64,000 nucleotides of DNA from Hymenoscyphus infarciens (Eukaryota > Ascomycota > Leotiomycetes > Helotiales > Helotiaceae). The translations under genes were made by a program, and so were the position numbers. The notes under the pieces were generated by a model, which was given only the letters and a program-made list of their open reading frames with translations, did no database searches and was not told where the DNA came from. Positions 57,903 through 64,000 of the stretch are shown one piece after another. Positions within the stretch are counted from its first letter, which is position 1; each line of letters opens with the position of its first letter. The DNA is taken from positions 1 to 64,000 of the forward strand of contig LLCB01000240.1 of assembly GCA_001414345.1 (NCBI GenBank), given 5' to 3'.

Positions 57903-59676
57903 ATGGTTCGCATAATCGGTCTAGCTTGTGCTCTCGTTGCAATTGTCAACACAGCAATTGCCGAGCGTCCAAGTGCCATTGAGGAGCGCGTAAGGGTATG
58001 GGAACTTGCACAAGACCCCAACTTGCGTCATTGACTAACTGTGTCCAGAGAACGACCATAAACCCGCGATCCCTCCTCTCAAAACGCGACGATACAGACC
58101 CCTCACTGCTCTACCCCGCTTATAACCTCTCTGTGCCAATCGACCATTTCCACAATGATTCCTTGTACGAACCTCACAGCTCGGAAACTTACAATCTGCG
58201 GTATTGGTTCGATGCGACTTACTACAAGCCTGGTGGGCCGGTGATTGTCCTTCAATCTGGAGAGACTAGCGGAGTTGGCAGACTTGGTTTCCTCCAAAAG
58301 GGCATCTTGCATCAATTGGCCGTCGCAACAAATGGTGTAGGCGTGGTGCTAGAGCACCGATACTATGGGACTAGTATTCCAACTCCGGATTTCTCAACCG
58401 AGAACCTTCGATTCCTTACCACCGACCAAGCTCTCGCAGATGAAGCATACTTTGCACAACACATTGTTTTCAAGGGATTGGAACAATACGATCTCACTGC
58501 CCCAAATACTGCATATATTGGTTACGGAGGAAGTTATGCTGGTGCTTTTGTTGCATTCTTGAGAAAATTATATCCTGATGTCTTCTGGGGTGAGTTGTAC
58601 TCAATTTGTCTCACCAAGTATTCTTGCTAACAATGAAATCAGGAACTATTTCTTCCAGTGGTGTCACAGAGGCTATCTGGGATTACTGGGCTTATTTCGA
58701 ACCCATTCGTGTCTATGGAGAGCCAACCTGCATCTCGTATATACAAAAAATTACTAACGTGGTTGATAACATTTTCCTCAAGGTCAACACTTCTGAGGCC
58801 ATAACTGAGGTTAAGGCTGCATTTGGATTACCAAATGTCACACATAATGATGATTTTGCCGTTGCTATTGCAGCAGGAATTTCCTCTTGGCAAGGACGCA
58901 ACTGGGACCCCGATCTCAATGATCCCACCGTCGACGAATTTTGCTCAACAATCACCTCCCCTACTGTCAAATACAACACAACCGATCTTTCTACTGTACA
59001 GGACCTCTTGACAAAAGGAGGTTATTCTTCCGAAATAAGCACCCTGCAAACTCCTCTCCTGAATTGGATTGGATGGCTCAAGGAGAACACAGTCGCTGGC
59101 TGCAAAGGATCCCAAGATGGCTGTTTTGGGACCCACAACAGCACTTATTACGCTCAAGACTCAATTGACGATGACTGGCGTGCTTGGCCTTATCAGTATT
59201 GCACTCAATGGGGCTTTCTTCAGACAGGATCCGGAGTTCCTGAAGGCCAGTTGCCACTCATTTCTCGTTTGAACGATCTCGAATACTCATCGATCATCTG
59301 TCGCGAGGCTTTCAACATATCCACACCCGCAAACGTCACAGCCATCAATAAATATGGTGGATTTGGAATTTCTTATCCACGTCTTGCGATTGTTGATGGA
59401 GAGCAAGATCCATGGCGTCCAGCTTCTCCTCACGCTTCTCCTTTCAATACCACGGCCTTGAACCGAACAAACACCGTCAGCGAACCATTCTTGTTGATTG
59501 ACGGAGCTGTTCATCATTGGGATGAGAACGGACTTTTCCCAAATCAAACAGTTAACACCCCTCCGAACTTCTTACCTCCTCCAGCTGTCCGAGACACTCA
59601 GCAGTTTTTGGTCGCTTTTGTACTGGAGTGGATGGCGGAGTGGAGGCAAGCTCAGACTGGGAAGGAGTTGAAATAA
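57903..59676 (+). CDS. Secreted serine peptidase, family S28 (prolyl endopeptidase/carboxypeptidase type)
   Basis: Three exons (57903-57989, 58049-58589, 58643-59676) encode 553 residues, normal for the family. The N-terminus is a signal peptide (IIGLACALVAIVNTAIA), followed by a short propeptide with a Kex2-like Lys-Arg at SKRDD. Catalytic triad of the alpha/beta-hydrolase fold: Ser in YGGSYAG, Asp in EQDPWRP, His in GAVHHWDENG. Other family blocks are IDHF near the start, EHRYYGTSIP, and LTTDQALADEAYF. Members cleave after proline in acid conditions outside the cell. Several Asn-x-Ser/Thr sequons fit a secreted glycoprotein. The gene is intact although it starts only 600 bp from RIP island 2. 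Confidence 0.93.
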
Positions 59677-60593
59677 TGAATTTATGAAAGTGATTGGATC
59701 AAAGACATCCAAACATGTTTTCGTCAGAGCTTTAAACCTTGCGACGAGTGCAAGTAGATAATTCCCTCAATTTAATAATTGATTGGATTGTTTCAAATCA
59801 AGCTCCTCATGCCAGCCTAGCCATCGGAGAAATATAACAGTACTGAGTAGATTCATTTGAATCGAGGTCTCAGAACAATATGCTAATATTCTAGCTGCCT
59901 GAAAAGATGACTCCCTCCGTGAAATGGGGAAAACATATTCAAGCCTGGGAGAGATTTATTGTCTTTTTAGATATTGACTTGGTCTGTGTAGGACAATGTA
60001 GAATAACGCGCCATTCAACAAACTTCTAGGTAACGAAAAAAAAACTAGCTCAAGCTTAGTTTATGTTCTAGGTTGTTTGGAGCAATATCTTGAAAGTCAG
60101 AGGCTGTATCGTGAAAAAACTTCTATCTTTATTCTAAGTAGTATGGCTAGACTCCCTAAAGCAATAGGAGGACAGCGGGAATTTGGAGCTGTAGATTGAG
60201 GGATTTCAAACATTACTCGGCACTTGGTTCACATCATAATATTCAACTCGTAATTGTAGTACAGTAAAATCCGTCGACCTGTACTTCTGGAAATCCTTTC
60301 TGGAAATCCTTTGTAGAAAGTTGAGATTCACCAGAAGGAAAAGCAAAGACTCGGTAGGCATTTCTTATATTTGGGCCTGCCCCAACTTTTTCTGCCCCTA
60401 GATAGCTTCACAAGGACCGTCATGCAACTTTTTGCAGCCCGGATTTATATGCTCGTTAACTTGAGCACCTCTCCCTCCTTTGCCTCCCAAGTCCATTGCG
60501 GTACTCTCCTTTAACAGTAATTGCCCCCAAGCCTAATATTTTGAAACCAACAGGCAGTCCCTTGCATCCTGAAAATGTGGCTGGCTTGGATGA
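59677..60593. other. Intergenic region between convergent genes
   Basis: No ORF of note; contains the 3' ends of the peptidase gene (plus) and the hypothetical gene on the minus strand. A duplicated phrase TCTGGAAATCCTTT occurs twice in tandem near 60286-60313. Confidence 0.45.
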
Positions 60594-61521
60594 TTAGGCT
60601 GTGAGGGTTGGAAAACTCCTGACCACAGTTACTGGGATATCGCCAACGTATGTGTAGTCTACATCAGCGACGTTAATCGACCGATCGTCTATTTGTAGAA
60701 CTATTCTCTTTAATTTCTTGCTCATGATGACTATTTCTCGGGGAATGAGGTAGGTACTGTAGAGTCCGTTTCTGTCGTGGAAAATGTTGATATAGAGCGT
60801 CTCGAATTGGGAAGCAGCAATTCGGGATGGCTCTTTAATAGCGTCCCGTTTTCGTTTTCTTGTCTTAATTCCTGTCCAAGAGCAGGTGTCAAAAGTTACG
60901 AGGAAACGACAAAGTGTTTGTTTGTTCCATCTTCGAAGAATGATCAACCTTCTAGTTGGTATTCTCTGAAGATGTTGCTTGTTTGCGTACATACCTGTGC
61001 CCGAATAAGTTCGAAGGTGACACTGTTGTGGGGTGCACACGTGACCTGGCGGACCTGTATATAGCTACAAAAGTGCTCCGCACTCTTCTCCTCTTTAGCA
61101 GACGTTTTATATACTACACATTGATTATATTAAATCTATCTTCTTTTGAGCCTCGACTAGGGTAAGATAACGAACTCCATTCGATACGACCATCCTGTGA
61201 TAGACACTTACTTGTAGGTCAAGTCAATTTCAAGATGACGAACATTCTTGACCCGGTCAACCACACCCTGGACCCGAAACTCCATGTAGTTGTTGATGGA
61301 ATAATAGACCATGTTTTGCTTGTAGAAGACATAAACCGCCTCGACGTACAGGGCCTTCACTCCGCGGAGGGCAACAAGTAATGCAGGCGATTCGTAAGCC
61401 AGAACTCTGCGTCTTCCGTCCCACACAAACTCAATGTTGGCCGGAAAAGAAAGCTCAAAGATCTGCTGTCTGATCTCGATCGGAAAAAAACACAAGGTGA
61501 TGGTTTGTCCTTTGGGGCCAT
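60594..61521 (-). CDS. Hypothetical 2EXR/F-box-like protein, probable homopolymer frameshift
   Basis: Reading downward from ATG at 61521 gives MAPKDKPSPC, then a run of seven T. After the run, in a frame shifted by one, comes FFPIEIRQQIFELSFPANIE, a typical start of fungal F-box-like/2EXR proteins, followed by about 75 residues to DLTYK at 61208. One more T in the run would join the two. Later exons, placed tentatively, start near 61090 (ending in TFELIRAQ before an intron) and near 60855 (RKRKRDAIKEPSRIAASQFE through to TAA at 60596-60594). The function of such proteins is unknown; some act in SCF ubiquitin ligases. Either the gene is inactive or the homopolymer was misread. Exon joins after the first are low-confidence. 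Confidence 0.5.
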
Positions 61522-61534
61522 CTTAAACCTCGAG

Positions 61535-61760
61535 TTAAAGCATATCTTTTATATTCGATGACAATGTTACCTTGTATTTCGGAGTGGAATGAACAAGTTC
61601 AGATGCAAGAATACCTAGATAGGTAGAGTGGTAATCCAGAGGTACTATGATAGAGAGGTGCTCGACATACTGCCTACGGAAGGTGCTAGTTAGGCGCCAG
61701 AAATGCTGATTATAAAAATGGGTGAAATGTATCATTTCAAAATCCACCCAGAGGCTCATC
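61535..61760 (-). CDS. Possible upstream exon or separate small ORF
   Basis: From ATG at 61760 the minus strand encodes MSLWVDFEMIHFTHFYNQHF and about 45 more sensible residues, up to a GTAACA donor-like site after KYK (about 61569). With an acceptor just before the ATG at 61521 it could be a 5' exon of the preceding hypothetical gene, in phase with MAPKDK. It could equally be the end of another decayed member of the same family. No known domain. Confidence 0.3.
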
Positions 61761-62132
61761 CAAGACTTGACTCATCTCGGATCCTTATATGCTAATTAAC
61801 AATACACCTTGAAAAAAACAGTAAAAGAGCCTATGTCCAACCATGTTGAATCAATCCACGCACTAACCCCGTGGCGTATCATACGTATTCCTAGCTATGT
61901 GACCCATGTGTCTGGTTCTTCCCAAGCTTCACAACCGAAAAGGTTTGCTTTTGTCTCCCAGCTTAAAAACTCCTGCTTGCAAGATCCGCCCCACCAAGCC
62001 CATATTTTGAAATGCCTCTGGCAATGCAATAAAATGCAAAATTACCAATGCGCTCAAGAACTCCAGAAGTTATACATGTAAATGATCCCAATTAAGTTTT
62101 CCCCTGTCCACAACCCCTGGCAACCCAACAAT
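61761..62132. other. Short intergenic stretch
   Basis: Small plus-strand ORF (61809-62081) without features; otherwise the 3' flank of the minus-strand LRR-type gene. Confidence 0.4.
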
Positions 62133-64000
62133 TCAAAGCTTTCCATGGCGAGCCTTGAAAATGGCAACTTTGTCATCATAAAACAAAATTTCTCTTGGTC
62201 GAAGACGAATTTTGGAATGACCATCGTCCGAACCATCCGACGAATCGGAATCGGAATCGTCATGATCAGATATATCTGATTCTGTCTCATCGGGATCAAC
62301 AGCCGCAGTTGCGGTACCATTGTCATCGTCTTCTTCCTCTTCATCATCATCACTTCCCTCATCTTCATCGTCGTCCTCGTCGTCAGCCCCATCCGGACCA
62401 TCGGGTAATATGCTTTGTCCCATGTCTGTTGATCCATGTGTTTCATCACTGGAGCGGTTTTCAAGAATCTCAAAGCACTTATCGGAAACACCGACATAGC
62501 AAAGCTCAACCTCGGGTCGCAGGTGTATGACGTCAATTACTTGCATTACTAGCTCACGTGGAACAAAAGCCGCCGTGACATGGTCTGCAATAAAAGGAAC
62601 GTTCAAGGACCGCAGGTGGGGTATATTAGGTAGGCGTTGGAGAAAATGATGCTAATCAAAGTAAGTTTATGAAACACATATTAAGAAGAATATCCTACCC
62701 AGTCCTTGTAATCAATCGCAATACTCAATTCCCGAAGACTGGACATTCGGCCACTGGTGATAAAACTTAACACATCACGAGTTGGCATCCAGGTTCTGTA
62801 TCTCGAGCTGTCTGACGAACTTGTTGGACCTCTGGGAATCTTGTCTGAACTGTCAAGCATTAGTTTTTTCAAACTGGCACGGTGCCTCTTCAATGGCCCT
62901 TTATGAATTGCTTCCTAAGGTAGGAGTCAGTTCATCATCCCACGATATTCGAGGATATATATCTTACAATGCAAACAGGAGTACCGCTTGAACGTTTTCG
63001 ATCCTGCAGAAAAAGTGTCTCCAAAGTATTTGGTGCTAATGTCTCCTTGAGAAATGAAATAAGTGATGGGGATACAGCGTCGGTGTGAATTTTCTTCAAA
63101 TTCAAATGATACTGCATCGCAGCGCTGGAACTATGCCTCGACGAGTGTCCGGGGCCGATGGGAGTCGGCTGGAAGTGCCGTCGCAGCATCACCCACAATC
63201 TATCATGTTGGGCACAATCCAGTATAGTTAAATTTGTGAGGACGGACCAGTCAAACCCCTTCTGAAGAACTGATACGGATAATGGAATGCGTTCCAGCTC
63301 CAAGGTTTGTAATCTCAACCTCCCGTCAAGACGTTCCCGTTCCGCAGACTTAATTTCTGAGAATTTGGATTGTTTCTGGCTTTGCGTGTGCACTCGTCTC
63401 AAAGTAGGATCTGCTCCAGTAATCGGTTGCAAGTCAGCAAGAGCCTCTTCATTGGGGGTGGAATGAAGGCCATGTGCGGAGATCAACGCATTGAGCGATT
63501 CCATATCAGATTGTGCAGGGTCGAGAGGCATGTTTGTGAAAGCCGGATCCGTTATGTGATGGGCATCGGTGTTGAATGTACCTTCAGTAGCTGTAGCATT
63601 GTCTTTTCCAGCCCAGTCTTCTTCCAAAGAAGGCTCTGGAGTGTGTAAGTGCTGATCGCTCAGGCTCTCGCCATTTTGCATATCAATTGGAAACGGTACT
63701 TGGGTCTCTATGTGCTGGGCTTCCATCGGCATTGGAGTAGATGAAGCCACTGTAATCGGGTCGTTCTTCTCAGACCTGGCTGCCCGTGGCTTCTTGCGAA
63801 TATCGAATATACGACCCAACAGAACCCCCAATACACCACCCAATCGTCTTTCTCCAATAGTACTGGCGCCTGGCCACTGTGCCTTGTGGTCAACTTGTTG
63901 CAAATCCTGTCCGTCCCAGGCAATAGCAAATTCTCTACTAACAGCTTTGGCAGATATGCCCACCCGGAGTTCACGAAGACGGTTTTTGGATTTTGCGATC
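62133..64000 (-). CDS. F-box/LRR-type protein, 5' end outside the window
   Basis: The frame is open to the right edge of the window, so the start is missing. Exons seen (minus strand): 64000-62968, 62914-62699, 62651-62133, with introns of 53 and 47 nt. Leu-rich segments recur (RLQTLELERIPLSV, LTNLTILDCAQHDRL, ASLKKLMLDSS, MSSLRELSIAIDYKDW, IPHLRSLNVPF), which suits an LRR-type surface as in F-box proteins of filamentous fungi. Near the start of the visible part, KSNRLRELRVG-like and WDGQDLQQVDHKAQWPG segments match, from memory, proteins annotated as F-box domain-containing. The C-terminal quarter has a long Asp/Glu tract (about 62240-62410). An F-box itself, if any, would lie outside the window. 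Confidence 0.7.

Overview
The window is genomic DNA of a filamentous ascomycete. The genes carry short spliceosomal introns (mostly 46-160 nt) with GTAAGT-like donors, CTAAC/CTGAC-like branch sites and CAG/TAG acceptors. Gene-bearing stretches of ordinary composition alternate with AT-rich blocks in which CA and TG dinucleotides are almost absent and TA dominates, the signature of repeat-induced point mutation (RIP). Protein families such as an RGS-LOV photoreceptor, a NIS1-type secreted effector and a 2EXR-domain gene fit Pezizomycotina, and a plant-associated leotiomycete would be my guess; that last step is inference.

Layout. 1-3.2 kb: gene-poor, one doubtful small spliced ORF. 3.2-5.2 kb: alanine aminotransferase with a newly recognised 5' exon that encodes a mitochondrial-type leader. 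7.7-10.0 kb: RGS-LOV photoreceptor (five exons). 10.8-11.2 kb: relic of a berberine-bridge-type FAD oxidase that keeps only its two ends. 11.5-13.5 kb: AT-rich block with a small element having terminal inverted repeats. 13.8-16.1 kb: a broken MYND/MSS51_C gene and a relic of a duplicate of its 5' end. 16.6-17.3 kb: secreted Cys-rich protein with three internal repeats. 17.9-19.3 kb: RBR ubiquitin ligase broken by an 11-bp insertion. 20.1-20.9 kb: 2EXR-domain pseudogene with C-to-T type stops. 20.9-27.8 kb: RIP island 1, containing a ruined DIRS-like (RT-RNase H-tyrosine recombinase) retrotransposon.

28-43 kb is the gene-rich core: a MITE-like element, NIS1 effector, FMN-dependent 2-hydroxyacid (lactate) oxidase, zinc alcohol dehydrogenase (divergent from the oxidase), SWIM-finger protein, a second zinc alcohol dehydrogenase on the minus strand, and a membrane-anchored histidine acid phosphatase. 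45.7 kb: intron-containing tRNA-Asn(GTT). 46-57.3 kb: RIP island 2, with a 1-kb direct repeat, a LINE reverse-transcriptase relic and three copies of an LTR-like repeat. 57.9-59.7 kb: secreted S28 serine peptidase. 60.6-64 kb: a hypothetical 2EXR/F-box-like gene with a likely homopolymer frameshift, and the 3' part of an LRR/F-box-type gene that runs off the right edge.

Functional themes are secreted or host-facing proteins (NIS1, S28 peptidase, Cys-rich repeat protein, acid phosphatase), alcohol/2-hydroxyacid oxidation (two ADHs and an FMN oxidase), and light/G-protein signalling. At least four single-copy genes next to the islands are broken, several by C-to-T type stops, which suggests mutation pressure spreading from the islands. 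Exon coordinates were assembled by eye from splice signals and reading frame; none was checked against transcripts or databases.
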